NCBI GenBank assembly: GCA_964017235.1
Contig: OZ024929.1
Span: 161,619,609-161,683,608, forward strand
Direction of reading: 5' to 3'
Source of the DNA: Sabellastarte sp. h YS-2021
Lineage: Eukaryota > Annelida > Polychaeta > Sabellida > Sabellidae
DNA length: 64,000 nt
The position numbers and the translations under genes are program-made. How positions within the stretch are numbered: the first letter of the stretch is position 1; every line of letters begins with the position of its first letter. Below are positions 10,271 through 21,342 of this stretch, piece by piece. Below the pieces are notes generated by a model. It saw only the letters and a program-made list of their open reading frames with translations. It had not been told where the DNA came from and searched no databases.

Positions 10271-11050
10271 CTAAAAAATCAATGCAATGATCTTTGGGAT
10301 TGTTGGCTGGCTGTACAGAAAGTTATTGTCTTTTCGGTTTGTCTTGACAAAGTCATAGCACAGGGATTTTACCCTCAGATATTCAAGAAAATTACTAATT
10401 TTAATATTGTATGTATTTTCAATTTCTACTAAACTCATAATGGTCCCGTTTATATCGACAATATCACCCACATATTTGATTCCTCCTTTAAACCACCTGG
10501 GCAAGTACAAAGTTAACCTTGATATTTTGGGATTATACCATATTGGTGTAAATAGTATGTCAGAACTAGTTTTTATGAAGTCATGTTCTGAAAAGTCACC
10601 CCATATAGATAGGACTTCTATCCAAAATTGGTTACTGATAATATGAGTCAAAGTTTTGCACCATACAGTTCCAAGTTCAACTAAACTTGAGACACTACAA
10701 ATAGTTTTCTGAAAGAGAATTAACCACGGAGAAGTGTACTGAGTGAAGAGTTTTTTGATCCATGTTAACTTGAGTGCTTTCATAAAAGCTCTAATATCTA
10801 CCATCCTTAGTCCCCCTTCTCTATAGTCTTGAATTATGGTAAGTCGCTTTATTTTATCTGGTTTACCTAACCAAATGAAATTATACATCAATTTTGACAA
10901 ATCTTTAAAAAAGTGGTCACCTGGGGATGGTATACTACTGAAAATATGATTAAATTGTGGAACAATAAAAGTTTTTAACACTGTAATTCTACCAAAGACA
11001 GTTAAGTTTCTCTTTCTCCAATTTGTCAATAATTTTTTTACATTGCTCAA
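10271..11050 (-). CDS. LINE reverse transcriptase C-terminal part (frameshifted)
   Basis: Continues the LINE protein after the frame change: WRKRNLTVFGRITVLKTFIV and FIWLGKPDKIKR match the thumb and post-RT region of this LINE group. It ends at 10271. Sequence with matching character (KWYYTHMVNQ, NTWDQIFTI) continues in a third frame to a stop at 10108-10110, and the switch again lies at a T/A homopolymer (about 10273-10278). The LINE coding region therefore has two frameshifts and almost no 3' UTR. Confidence 0.75.
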   Translation of the reverse strand: MSNVKKLLTNWRKRNLTVFGRITVLKTFIVPQFNHIFSSIPSPGDHFFKDLSKLMYNFIWLGKPDKIKRLTIIQDYREGGLRMVDIRAFMKALKLTWIKKLFTQYTSPWLILFQKTICSVSSLVELGTVWCKTLTHIISNQFWIEVLSIWGDFSEHDFIKTSSDILFTPIWYNPKISRLTLYLPRWFKGGIKYVGDIVDINGTIMSLVEIENTYNIKISNFLEYLRVKSLCYDFVKTNRKDNNFLYSQPTIPKIIALIF

Positions 11051-13460
11051 GTGCTGATGAGTAGTTTAAAGTTGGAATCTCTTCCAAATCAACAGAAAAA
11101 GATATTCCCAGGAGCTTAAATCTAGTTATTCCCCATTCTAGTCTATTTGTGACTTTTAACTTTTCTTTACAATGCTTTTTCCTTCCTATCCATACAAGTT
11201 TAGTTTTATTGGTATTTATTTTTAGACCGGAAAAAGAACCGAAAATTTCAATTGTATTCAATGCAGCCTGTAAGGAGCTCTGACTACCATCCAAAATCAG
11301 CGTAGTATCATCGGCAAATTGCGTAATTTTAATTTCTATTTCATCTACATATATTCCATTGATTTTTTTGTTCTTTTTTATAAGGTAATTTAAAATTTGT
11401 CCACATAAAATAAAGAGATAAGCAGCTATAGGATCTCCCTGTTTGCAACGGCGTTCAATTGAAATGAAATCTGATTTTACCCCAGCTTGTAGAACGCATG
11501 CCTTGATATTGTTGTTGAACATCTTTATCCAATGAATAAAACTCGTTCCAAAGTCGAAAAAGGTGAGAGTATTGTACATAAATTTCCATGATATTGAGTC
11601 AAACGCTTTTTCAAAATCAATCAACATCAACAGTCCATCCAGTTCCTTTACTTCAGTGTAATGCATTATGTCATATATTAATCTTGTTGTTTCACCGATG
11701 TATCGACCCTTAACAAAGCCAGTTTGATCCTGTGATATTAATTTATTTAATACAGTATTCATTCTTGCAGCAATTGCGGAAGACGCTAATTTATAGAGAA
11801 CACTAAGAAGAGAAATAGGACGCCAGTTTTTTATATTGTCTCTCGCTTTGTCTCCTTTTGGAATACAATTTATAATTGTTTGTCGCATTGAGATAGAAAG
11901 CATACCTTTCTCATAGCAATGATTTAGAGCATTGAGTACTAGATATTTTAACTTTACCCAAAATACTTTAAAAAATTCAGAAGGGAAGCCATCAATGCCT
12001 GGTGTCTTGTTATTTTTCATTTTTTTTAGGGCAATTCCCAGTTCGTCAATAGTTAATGGACCTTCCAAAGCAGTGGCCTCTTTTCTGGACAATTTCGCTA
12101 TATCGGTTTTTTCTAACATAGTTTCCAGATCAATATTGTCAATCTGATCATCCCTAGATTTAAAAAGATCAGCATAAAATTGCTTCACAAGGTTTAATAT
12201 GGCATTTTGTTCAAACACTGTTTCACCATTTTTAAGTGTAAGCTTTTTTATTGTTTTATCGATAAAGTTTTTTTTTTTGAGATTACAAAAATATTTTGTT
12301 GGTTTTTCACCTGATTGGAGCCATCGTGCTTTTGATCTTATCATGGATCCATTCATTTTAACCTTTCGTATTGTTTGCAATTGGATTTGTCTTATTTCTA
12401 AATTTTCATGATAATTTTCATCATGCGGATTTGATTCTATATTTTCAATTTCCTGAATTAGCTGACTTTCTTCTCTTGTAGCAGCTTTTTTCAGATTGAT
12501 TGAAAATTTAGTTGTGATATCCCTAATTTTTAATAGCATCATTTCAAGTAAGAGATCATATTCAATTACAAATTGCAAATCAAAATTACAATTTTCTTTT
12601 ACAAAGTCAGGATCATATACTGGAGAACAATATCTGAGTTTTACTTCATCAATTGTTTGATTTACTATATTTATATAGTCTATATTTTGGAGTAAACTAC
12701 AATTAAATTTCCATAATCCTCTACCACGCTTGAATGAACTAAGTTGAATGTTAATTTCTAATAAGGAATGATCTGAACGATAACCAGGATGGATTTTACA
12801 ATCACTAATTAGGTCTAGAAGAGATTCCGGACAGATGAAGTAATCTAAACGTGCCTGTTTAACAGGGTTTTTACGCCTCCAAGTATATTGTCTTAGCGTT
12901 GGGTTTATGATGCGGTAAGCGTCTTTTAAATTATAAATTTGCATAGTTTCTAATAAATGAAGTCTGGATTGTGGATTGTTGATGTTGACATAGTTATAGC
13001 TATCAATCTCAGGGTTAAGGATTAAATTTAAATCTCCACAAAGTAGGATATAATCTTGTTGATTCTCATCTACCAATTTTCTTATATTTTCAAAAAAACT
13101 TGGACAGTCCACATTTGGAGCATAGACATTAATCAGTCTGATGGAGACATTAGTAGTGCTGAAATCAAGAACCGTATAGTTTCCAGTTGTGTCAAATTCT
13201 GTATATATTATTTTATATTCAAAGTTATTTTTAAAAAGAACAGCAACTCCTCTGGAGTTTGTTTTATATCCATTTATGTAGCATTCACATTCAGATATTA
13301 AGTTCAATAGGTTCCCATCATTTGAGGTTAAATGGGTGTCTTGGAGACAGATAATGTTTGGTTTAAATCGTTTCATATAGTCTAAAACATCAGTTTGTTT
13401 TGATCTATCCCTTAAACCTTGACAATTTGCCGATAATACTTTTAGCTGGTCAACTAACAT
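10989..13460 (-). CDS. LINE endonuclease-reverse transcriptase, main part
   Basis: 823 codons. Residues 1 to about 240 form the apurinic endonuclease: LSANCQGL, CLQDTHLT, GDLNLIL, RLDYFI and YRSDHS are its ordered motifs. The reverse transcriptase follows, with KTPGIDGFPSEFF, IPKGDKARDNIKNWRPISLL, DFEKAFDSISW, RCKQGDPIAAYLF and the catalytic FADD in QFADDTTLIL. The residue after Gln in the second endonuclease motif is Asp where the family normally has the metal-binding Glu. The frame ends early at 10989. The expected continuation (WRKRNLTVFGRI) is in another frame at 10271-11050, and a seven-base T run (11033-11039, A on this strand) lies just where the frames change. The copy is therefore probably inactive. 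Confidence 0.88.
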   Translation of the reverse strand: MLVDQLKVLSANCQGLRDRSKQTDVLDYMKRFKPNIICLQDTHLTSNDGNLLNLISECECYINGYKTNSRGVAVLFKNNFEYKIIYTEFDTTGNYTVLDFSTTNVSIRLINVYAPNVDCPSFFENIRKLVDENQQDYILLCGDLNLILNPEIDSYNYVNINNPQSRLHLLETMQIYNLKDAYRIINPTLRQYTWRRKNPVKQARLDYFICPESLLDLISDCKIHPGYRSDHSLLEINIQLSSFKRGRGLWKFNCSLLQNIDYINIVNQTIDEVKLRYCSPVYDPDFVKENCNFDLQFVIEYDLLLEMMLLKIRDITTKFSINLKKAATREESQLIQEIENIESNPHDENYHENLEIRQIQLQTIRKVKMNGSMIRSKARWLQSGEKPTKYFCNLKKKNFIDKTIKKLTLKNGETVFEQNAILNLVKQFYADLFKSRDDQIDNIDLETMLEKTDIAKLSRKEATALEGPLTIDELGIALKKMKNNKTPGIDGFPSEFFKVFWVKLKYLVLNALNHCYEKGMLSISMRQTIINCIPKGDKARDNIKNWRPISLLSVLYKLASSAIAARMNTVLNKLISQDQTGFVKGRYIGETTRLIYDIMHYTEVKELDGLLMLIDFEKAFDSISWKFMYNTLTFFDFGTSFIHWIKMFNNNIKACVLQAGVKSDFISIERRCKQGDPIAAYLFILCGQILNYLIKKNKKINGIYVDEIEIKITQFADDTTLILDGSQSSLQAALNTIEIFGSFSGLKINTNKTKLVWIGRKKHCKEKLKVTNRLEWGITRFKLLGISFSVDLEEIPTLNYSSALEQCKKIIDKLEKEKLNCLW

Positions 13461-13806
13461 TTATAGTTTTTTTATGAGCTCCATACACTGCAAGATTATC
13501 TAGATTTACATTATCAATACTTAGACTTTGAACAATTGATATGACAAAGTTTACAGTAAACTTTAACAGAACTTTAATAAATGCAAGGCACAAAGATAGT
13601 ATTGTTAGCAACATTCGATTGTCTTTAACACATTTGAGCAGAAATTCAATGTATAAAAAAATGGCAAGTAACAACAGGAACAGAATATATACATATTTAC
13701 AGAAAAGCACTTTTAATAATGGACACTCCATCAAAGTTAGGGTCCGGTACTGGAAAAATCTAAATAATTATACTATTAGACTAAAACAATTACCAGAAAA
13801 AGTCAT

Positions 13807-13966
13807 TAATAACAGCTATAAGTGTTATAAGTGAATCAAATAAAGCTTAAAGCTAAATCGAGCAGTTATTGTGGTAAATGTCACCCTTAATAACAGCTAT
13901 AAGTGTTATAAGTGAATCAAATAAAGCTTAAAGCTAAATCGAGCAGTTATTGTGGTAAATGTCACC
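13807..13966. repeat. 81-bp direct tandem duplication
   Basis: Two nearly identical copies with period 81 (TAATAACAGCTATAAG at 13807 and 13888; GGTAAATGTCACC closes each). They lie upstream of the LINE coding region and may be promoter repeats of its 5' UTR, as such LINEs often carry. Confidence 0.85.
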
Positions 13967-14423
13967 TCACTTAACAAAAAATGAAAACTTTTGTACCTAT
14001 GCACACTTTTCAGTTAGATCAGTAATTGACCCAAGATAGAACACATAAACCAGAAGTTCTTTTAAACATACCTTATTTAAAAACTTTTGTACACCAATAC
14101 ATAATGCACACATCAAAGGCATACAACCCATGAAGAAAACAAAAGACATTGAGACCATTGTTGACTATTACATTACATGATATTGTAATAACCACAAGAT
14201 GATGTAATAGTGACTGCTATCTTAAATTAATTGTCCAAAATTGTGTAAAATATATCGAGAAGTATCATACAGAACATATTGTTCAACATTAAGTTTTTCA
14301 TTATGTAAAGACTTATTTAAAAACTTTTGCACAAAAGAAATACCTTAATTAATGGAGGAAACGTGCAGTAGACTGAATTCAACACAAAAGATAGTTGTAA
14401 ATTTCCTTCAGTAAATAATTGCC

Positions 14424-14640
14424 GACCGGGTACCGGCTACACAGCCTGTACAGTTGCTTTAACAACTGGTTACAGTGTACCAACAGGGTACCTGCTACAC
14501 AGCCTTGTACACTTACTTCAACAACTGGTTACAGAGTGTACCGACCAGCTAAACAGCCTTGTACATTCTTTTCAACAACTGGTTACAGAGTGTACCCACT
14601 GGGTACCGGCTACACAGCCTGCATTGAACAGCTTGCTTTA
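14424..14640. repeat. Minisatellite of about 60 bp
   Basis: Four imperfect units around GGTACCGGCTACACAGCC and CAACTGGTTACAGAGTGTACC. From here to about 15060 the sequence is rich in ACCGGT- and TGGTTACAGA-type words, like the gag-like part of DIRS copy A, in which it probably lies. No product is proposed. Confidence 0.65.
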
Positions 14641-15076
14641 TATTAGCTGCTTCCAGAGCCTTCCTGCCTCTAGCCGGCCACTCCTCATCAGCAGCCTATT
14701 CACCAGCCTAAGACTGATGACGGGCCTAATAGTGTGTAGTTCCTGACAGGAAGTTTTTTCCTGCACAGAAACTGCTTCAACCGGTTAGAGCTCATCAACC
14801 GGTTACCGGCTATACAGTTTTCATGAGCAGTTTTACTTCACACCAGGTAGTTACAGAGACTACCAACCTGCTATCAGGTGCAATTACTGTCTTGCCCCTT
14901 TTCAATACTGGTTACAGAGAACCGGAACTGACCAGACCCACCTGGGGATCACCTCATTAGTAGACCACTGACTAAATTTAGTGGTCAGCCCAGCCTACCA
15001 GTTTACTGGTTACAGAGTATCACAGGCTAGAGATTTACTATAGCCAAAAATTGCTGGTTACTGAGAAAACAAATGT

Positions 15077-15077
<1 letters not shown>

Positions 15078-15107
<30 letters not shown>
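15078..15107. repeat. Poly(T) run of about 30 bases
   Basis: An uninterrupted T tract between the minisatellite-bearing part and the reverse transcriptase region of DIRS copy A. Its length may be an assembly or sequencing approximation. Confidence 0.9.
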
Positions 15108-15108
<1 letters not shown>

Positions 15109-15139
15109 AACAGCAAGAGAAAAGGGTGGTCCACACTCA

Positions 15140-17900
15140 ACAAGCTTTGATTGTGTCCGGCCAGGGGTCAGCCATCATACAAACGACAATTAATGTGAAG
15201 AGTTGTGTCAGCCCCGGACTGGACCACAGCAATAACAGATGGCTTTTTAACTGGTTTTCATTGTCACCAGTCCGGACTACTGTCCGGAGGGACAGAAAAT
15301 GTTTGTCAGACTACCAAATATCCCAAATGTGGCACACAGTCTGCCTGTAGAGTCCAGACTAAATCTGTTTCGGGAACTTGGGAAACCTTGAGGGCTGGTA
15401 CCCTAGGTAGTACAAATGTTGAAGGAGGGCTACACTCTCCCTTTCTAGTCAAGATTAAACTTGACAGGGTCACCAAAAATCCATCAGCTTATGGACAAGA
15501 TGCAGTCGAGCCAGTTCAAAATCTCTGGGCTTCTTCAGCTGACCTCTCTTGGTTCCCAAAACAACACAGCCGTTGGAGACCTATTTTGGATCTGAACAAA
15601 CAGCCCAGGACATATCAAATTTCATGTCCAGGGTCGGACATACCAGTTCAAAGCACTGTCTTTCGATCTGTCCACTGCACCCATGGAGCCCACTGTAGTA
15701 GCAAAGGAGTTGAAACTGATGGCCATACTCAAGGGTATAATAATCCACCAGTACTTAGACGACTGGTTGGTAAAGCCACATCCCACCAGGTTTGTCTCCA
15801 GCATAAATCGAAACTGGAACCAAACGCGGGTCTTCGACCTTGTAGGTTACCAGTTCGACCTCATGGCCGGTCGGGTCTGACCTATACCGGGCCATTGGCA
15901 GAACCTTCAGGACAAACACTAGAAATACTGTCACTACCGGTTTGTTCGGTCCATCAGTTCATGTTTACTAACAGCCACAGGAAAGCAAGTTCACCTAGGT
16001 CGACTTCATAGGAGACCCATACAGTGGCATCTCAAAAAAAAACAAAAAAAACTGGAGGGTACCAGAGTCACTAGAAAAGGTGATTCCTATACCAAGGTGA
16101 TAGCACCCACATTTACAAGGGTGGTTGCAAGAGGACAATGTCCTTACAGCCCAACCATTACACCCAAATTAACTTGATCTGCAAATTTTACAGATTCATC
16201 AAAGCAGGGTAGGGCGCTCACTTAAACGAACACACTGCAGGAGGCACCTAGTCTTTCTAGCCTTACAAGAGTTCCAAGACCTCTGCATACACAAGATAGT
16301 ACTTGTAGAGACAGACAACACCACAGTGGTGTCATACATTAACAGGGAAGGAGGCATGAGGTCGGGCCCACTTTGTGCTTTACTATGGAGAATCTTGACC
16401 TGGTGCGCCAGAAATCAAGTAACTCTAAAAGCCCGACACATTCGAGGCCGGCTGAGTGTGGTCGCAGACAAGCTATCCAGGCTAGACAAGACCACCCAAA
16501 CAGAGTGGTCTCTCCTTCAGGAGGTCTTCCAAGCAATATGCAACAGGTGGCACCGGCCTCAAATAGACCTATTTGCCACGAGGTTGCCCTTGTTTGTGTC
16601 ACCGGTACCGGATCCCCTGGCCACAGCAGTGGATGCACTCAGTCTGCCATGGTAGGATCAGGAAGCATACACCTTCCCACTATCAGCCATATTGGGCAAA
16701 GCAGTGAGGTTGCAGGACTCCCCATGCAAGAGAATCATTCTGATTGCTCCGGGGTGGCCCATCATGCCTTGTTTTTGGGATCCAGTGGCCTTGTCCAGCC
16801 AAATCCCACTGAGCCTGCCCAATCTGCCCAACCTGTTGACCCAACCATTCAATCAGATCCCTCACAGAAATCTGACAAATCTTAATCTCGATGCACGGCT
16901 CCTGGAGCCTCAGAATTCGAGGAGCAGAGCTTCGCTGAGGCGGTGGCAACAAAAATTTGATTCTCCTCAAACGGGATCAACCAGATCAGTCTATGCGGCA
17001 AAGTGGGCCATTGTTACAAGTGGTGCGTCACTAATCAGGTGGACCTCAGGGTACCCTTGTAAAGTCAGTTGCTGACTTCCTTATGTACCTTATGAGGACA
17101 GGAAGATGCAGCCCAGCACCATTGATGGTTACAGTTCAGCCATTGCTGATAAACTGGGAAATTCACCCTTCAACAAGGACAAAAATCTTGCTCGTCTCCT
17201 GGATAGTTTCCACAGAGACAGACCCAAAGGCAGGAGGGGCATACCCTCCTGGAACTTTTCACTGGCCGTGCACCAGCTAAGACTCCATTTGATCCAATCA
17301 AGGAGGCCTCCTTGAAGCATTTGACCTTCAAGACGGTATTCCTCTTGGCCCTTGGGTCGGGCAAGCGCAGAAGTGAGATTCATGCTTGGCAAAAAACTGA
17401 TATATTGGACACCAATCCGATTGGTCAAAGGTGTCCCTGTATCCATCACCCAGCTTTCTATCCTAGAATCAGCTGGCCATAGAGGGTCCAGACAGTGTGA
17501 CCCCTGGGGTTATAACAGCCCTGGCCCCAACTCTGGATAGATTCCTCAAGTCTGACAGGTCCCTCTGTCCGGTCAGAGCATTGTGCTACTATTTGGACAG
17601 GACCTCAGACATCAGGCAGAATAAGGAGGTGGTTTTTGTCTCCTTTAAGAAAGGCTTCAACAAAGACATCTCACCTGCCACTATCTCCTCTTGGATCAAG
17701 CAGACTGTGATCCTATGTTATGAGCTCTCTGACCAGGAGGCCCACACTTTACATCAGGTTAAAGCCCATGATGTCAGGGCCTTTGCTGCTTCCAAGGTCT
17801 TCCAATCGGGAGTCTCCTTAGATCCAATCTTGTCAGCCTGCCACTGAAGTCACAATACACACAGTTCTATATGAAGGGCGGGGCTTGGGCTGATTCAGAG
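15140..17900 (+). mobile_element. DIRS A RT, RNase H, methyltransferase-like and recombinase region
   Basis: Decayed counterpart of the coding region of copy B. Reverse transcriptase matches lie at about 15320-15900 (YLDDWLV motif near 15750), RNase H at about 16140-16480, the methyltransferase-like segment at about 16540-16830 (RPQIDLFATR) and the tyrosine recombinase at about 16900-17900 (with the AHDVRAFAASK motif of the catalytic region). It has many breaks and is not functional. Confidence 0.8.
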
Positions 17901-18063
17901 CTTTACCAATTGGGCTCGGCAGTGGCTGCTCAACAGATCCACAAGTGGCCCTTAGATTCAGGAGATTTGTATATGCGCATAACAGTTCTTCATGTACATT
18001 AGAATTAAGTGTGGCGTGTTTCCTTCGGGAGGTTTATTTGCATTCTGGGACTGAACTCATCCC

Positions 18064-18107
18064 TCTCTTCCCCTACCTCAGAGCAGGTCTGCAAAAAAAG
18101 GGGGGGC
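18064..18107 (+). other. Conserved 3' non-coding tract of DIRS A
   Basis: CTCTTCCCCTACCTCAGAGC followed by an A-run and a G-run. The same tract is found in copy B at 41824-41872, and a shorter A/G-rich equivalent in copy C near 24340. Retention between copies suggests a role in replication of the family, possibly as a purine-rich priming site; that role is inference. Confidence 0.5.
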
Positions 18108-18307
18108 GATGGCGGTATAGCCCTGGGTAACCGGCTGCTGGCAACCGACCATGGCCTTACAGGGTTTCCTGACCTTAAAGTCAACCCAAGCCTGGGCCTA
18201 TAGGTCTCCTGACGAAGTCAGCCTAGACCGTAGGTTAAAATTTGCTATTACTTGTGAGTTCACATAAGTCCCTAGTAACTTACCCGCCGACCAAGCGGTA
18301 GTTATTC

Positions 18308-18405
18308 AGCATATTGTCCATTGGATAGGATGTATTAACGCAATAAAATTGCAAATTTAATAAGTAAATTAAATTTTTATAAGTTAATACCCTATCCAAT
18401 GGACA
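18308..18405 (+). repeat. DIRS A internal complementary region
   Basis: Consists of the reverse complement of the element's left end (up to AACGCAATAAA) joined to the reverse complement of its right end (AATTGCAAATTTAATAAG onwards). This is the classic DIRS junction used as template to restore both termini through a circular intermediate. Confidence 0.88.
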
Positions 18406-18462
18406 CACAAGACCCCTCCCACCGACCCCGCTATCAGCTTACTAGGGGTCTAAGGTTTAGAC

Positions 18463-18687
18463 AACGAAAAAGATGCTATGACGTCAGGTTGTCTAGACAG
18501 GAAGGAAGTACGAGGCGCCATCTGGGGAGTGCACAGTACTACGGACCGGCCAGCTAGTGGAAACACAGGACGTCTTTTTCTGGCGTTTGGTGGGCCGGTC
18601 TGCGCCGACCGGTTTAGCATATTGTCCATTGGATAGGGTATTAACTTATAAAAATTTAATTTACTTATTAAATTTGCAAATTTATAG
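18463..18687 (-). repeat. DIRS A right inverted terminal repeat
   Basis: Inverted copy of 1286-1515, running to a TTT next to the flank. It shares the CTATGACGTCAGG and GCGCCATCTGG words with the left repeat. By eye about 3% of compared positions differ. Confidence 0.85.
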
Positions 18688-18891
18688 CATTTTTAGACAG
18701 GTGGCGTGTAACCAACCCACCTGTTAGATTGATGTGTCCGACGTCCATCCACATTTTCGTTTCCGGACCCTAACTCGAAAACGCTTTGTCCGATCGAATT
18801 CAAACTTGACAGGGAGATAGATCACCATCACAGCTAGGTTCCTTTCAAAATTGGTGAATGTTCTGTCTGTTCGTTTGTCTGTGTTTTGTCC
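18688..18891 (+). repeat. 150-bp tandem repeat with terminal hairpin, left part
   Basis: Begins with a hairpin (ACAGGTGG at 18697-18704 and CCACCTGT at 18717-18724). It continues with TTTCCGGACCCTAACTCG, AAAACGCTTTGTCCG and GACAGGGAGATAGATCACC. The same unit resumes at 25170 on the other side of DIRS copy C, so C inserted into this array. No gene. Confidence 0.75.
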
Positions 18892-19075
18892 TTTTATTGC
18901 GCTACAATAGCTTACCATGTGGGACTGAATGCTAACTCGGGAGGCCGCGACTCCAGCCAGCGACCAAGAAAAATGGATTTTTGGAACTGGCCAAGTCTGT
19001 GGTTTAGTATGTACCATAGCAGTGTCATTTGGTAATTCGTTCTTCTTCTCTCGTTGGCCGCCATATTGGAAAGTC
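18892..19075 (+). repeat. DIRS C left inverted terminal repeat
   Basis: Starts TTTTATTGCGCTACAATAGC and includes GGGAGGCCGCGACTCCA and CATAGCAGTGTCATTTGG. Inverted match to 24985-25168. Confidence 0.85.
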
Positions 19076-19273
19076 ATTTGAAATATCTCTTAATTATTTA
19101 CTGATTTCTCAGCACATACATATTGTTGGATGTTTATTTTTAGTCACTTGTTTTATTTTATTGTATAGAACGTTCTGTAAACTTTTGGGAAGCACAGGAT
19201 AAGTATTCTTTGAATATTTAACGTTTTGTGAGTTTTCCGCGTTTCCGACTCGGATTTCTTTATTGCAGTAAAA

Positions 19274-21100
19274 ATGTCTTCCCACCAAACTAGTTCAAAA
19301 CCAAGATCATCTAAATGCCGTCACTTCTGCTACCCATTCGATACACACAACTATTGCCCCACATGTAGGGAACCTGGTAAGGGAGATGATCCCTGTGTCA
19401 CCAACCAGTCTCCATGCAATATCTGTTCCAATTTCACAGAAGAACAGCAAATAAAAATTAAACATAGACGTTGGTATATGAGAAAGTAGAAGGCATCGGA
19501 TTTGAATACTAGTAAAGATGATCTTGACCTGTTGGGGGACGATGGTGATGCCTTTTCTGGCTCTCAGGCAGACCTTGGGTGCTGCTGAAAATTTATTTTC
19601 TTCACCTCCCCGTCCCCAATCCTTGCATTTTGAATCCTTGTCATTAAAAACGCCACATACTGTCCCACCCACCCCAGGTACTGCATTGCAGAATAAAATA
19701 GAAAGTAGGCTTGAAAAATCACTGGGTAGTACACTTAACATCCAACTTAAACAAGAAATGGGGATGTTCCAGGCATACATGCTTGAGGCAATGAAGTCTC
19801 TCAGAGACGAAATGCTTTCCTTCAAAAAAGCATCCGAGTCGGATGTAGTTAAGACATCCGACTCTACCCAAGCTGGACCCCAACCTGGAACTAGCAATCA
19901 GCCCGACCCTCTTCCGATTCGGACTTCTAATCCAGTACCATCCGACCACTCGGATGTTCAACCTATGGACACTGAACATTATGGACCTCCACTTCCTCCC
20001 AAGTCTTCTCAAAATGTCCAGTCCGAGCATGCTTCCAAGCAATCGGATATTGAATCCGACCACTCGGAACGTTGTTCCGAATCGGACCACCGTCAAGTAG
20101 TGTGTCCTAAATCAAAGAAGCATTCTGATAAGAGGAAACACAAGTAAAGGGCAAAATATTATTCTCAGTCGTCTTCAGAGGAAGATGAGTCCTCTGTTCT
20201 AATTAAGAAGCCTACAAAACCTCAACATAAGCTTCATCAAGAACCTCAACATCAGGACAGCACAGATCCAGTTTTTATAGGGAGGTAGATATGTCTGATC
20301 TCCCTTCACAATATGCTGAGGATGTGGAAACTTTCAGGCAAATCCTTGATCTCCCTGACCCCAGGGAAACTTTGCCTAGGTCCTCTACCACTGTGCTAGG
20401 CCTGGACGATGAGAAAGGCCAACTGGAGCTAAGGCCAAGAGGCCCTTCTGCTATGCTCCCTTTAAACCCAATTCTCAAAGACGCTTTTGAGAAGTTTGAA
20501 CAAGATTTCTTGGCCTCTAATTTACCTGAGGGTAAATACATCAAACCCCCCAGCTTCAACAGCCAAGTACTACAAAGTGGGGCAACCTTGTTTTGAAGAT
20601 AAGCTAAGATAAGCAAAAATCTGTATCTCTCCAAAGCTCTCTGGGGCCCCTGTGGGCAAAGTTCCCCTACAAGTTCTCAAGGAACTTGAACATCAAGCTA
20701 GGCAGAATCTCTCTACCATCAATTTCACAGCTACTTTTGCTAGGATTGCTTCTTCATGTAACACTATTATGGAGAAGTGCCTACACAGCTGCAAGGCTAC
20801 TTTCAAAAGGGTCAAAAATCAAATCTTGAAGGGTGCCTACCCCAAAAGAGCTGTCAGACGGGGCTATGAAAGCGCCTGTGATTACTTGACCTCATGAATA
20901 AGAGGATTCTTATTCAACAGAGAGTCCTAGCCTGCCTTAGCAAATCTGTAGCCCACATAGTCCAGAGGGAACTATATACCATGGGCAACACTGGCCTTCT
21001 GAGAAGAGAGGCTGAAATGACCCATCTTCAACCACATCTAGGGGACTCGAGACGAGGAACTCGCCCTTTTGGCCTACTCCTCTTTTCAAGTCTCAACTAG
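19274..21100 (+). mobile_element. DIRS C gag-like region
   Basis: The N-terminal segment has a Cys/His cluster (CRHFCYPFDTHNYCPTC, then DDPC and CNIC) matching the one at the start of the gag-like frame of copy B. A Ser/Pro-rich charged stretch and a helical segment follow. It is broken in several places, so only the region is annotated. Confidence 0.7.
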
Positions 21101-21342
21101 TGAAGGATGGAGAGGACTTCCTCCTTTAAAAAGGCACCCCTAAAGACTCTCTGGGTTTTGGACCCTATCAGAATAAGCCCTTTCGTGGTTGCCACCACAA
21201 CAAGAAAAGAGGCTCCTACAGGAAACGCCCCTATGGGAGCAACTCCTCACGAAGCAGTAACCAAACGTTTTCCTCAGACAGAGGAAAACGAACTTCAGAG
21301 GCTCCAGGGGTCGTTTTCAACCCCACAACAGGGGACAAGGGT

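Larger units (their letters stand above)
10102..14400 (-). mobile_element. Tx1/L1-like LINE, minus strand
   Basis: A non-LTR retrotransposon with an apurinic endonuclease and a reverse transcriptase read on the minus strand. Its 3' end abuts the PHD element at about 10102 and finishes in short AATAG-type repeats. The 5' end is not sharp; an 81-bp tandem duplication at 13807-13966 and AT-rich sequence up to about 14400 look like its 5' region. A hydrophobic 94-codon frame at 13450-13734 (minus) precedes and slightly overlaps the main frame. It has no recognisable ORF1 domain and may be chance. Clade assignment rests on the RT block sequence. Confidence 0.8.
1286..18687 (+). mobile_element. DIRS retroelement copy A (fossil, with nested insertions)
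   Basis: A DIRS-type tyrosine-recombinase retroelement, strongly decayed with well over ten breaks. Its left terminus (1286) and inverted right terminus (ends 18687) match those of copy B at 36045-42428, so A and B are one subfamily. Parts in order: left inverted terminal repeat, gag-like remnant (7029-8066), reverse transcriptase, RNase H, methyltransferase-like and tyrosine-recombinase region (about 15140-17900), internal complementary region and right terminal repeat. Three other elements lie within it: a satellite element (1564-7028), a PHD-finger element (8067-10101) and a LINE (about 10102-14400). Without them it would be about 5.6 kb, close to the 6.4 kb of copy B. The two terminal repeats differ at about 5 of 165 compared positions by eye. 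That suggests moderate age, older than B. Confidence 0.8.

Noticed and set aside
19307-19897. 196-codon minus-strand open frame opposite the DIRS C gag-like region
   Set aside because: Antisense shadow of a Ser/Pro-rich sense region, no domain.
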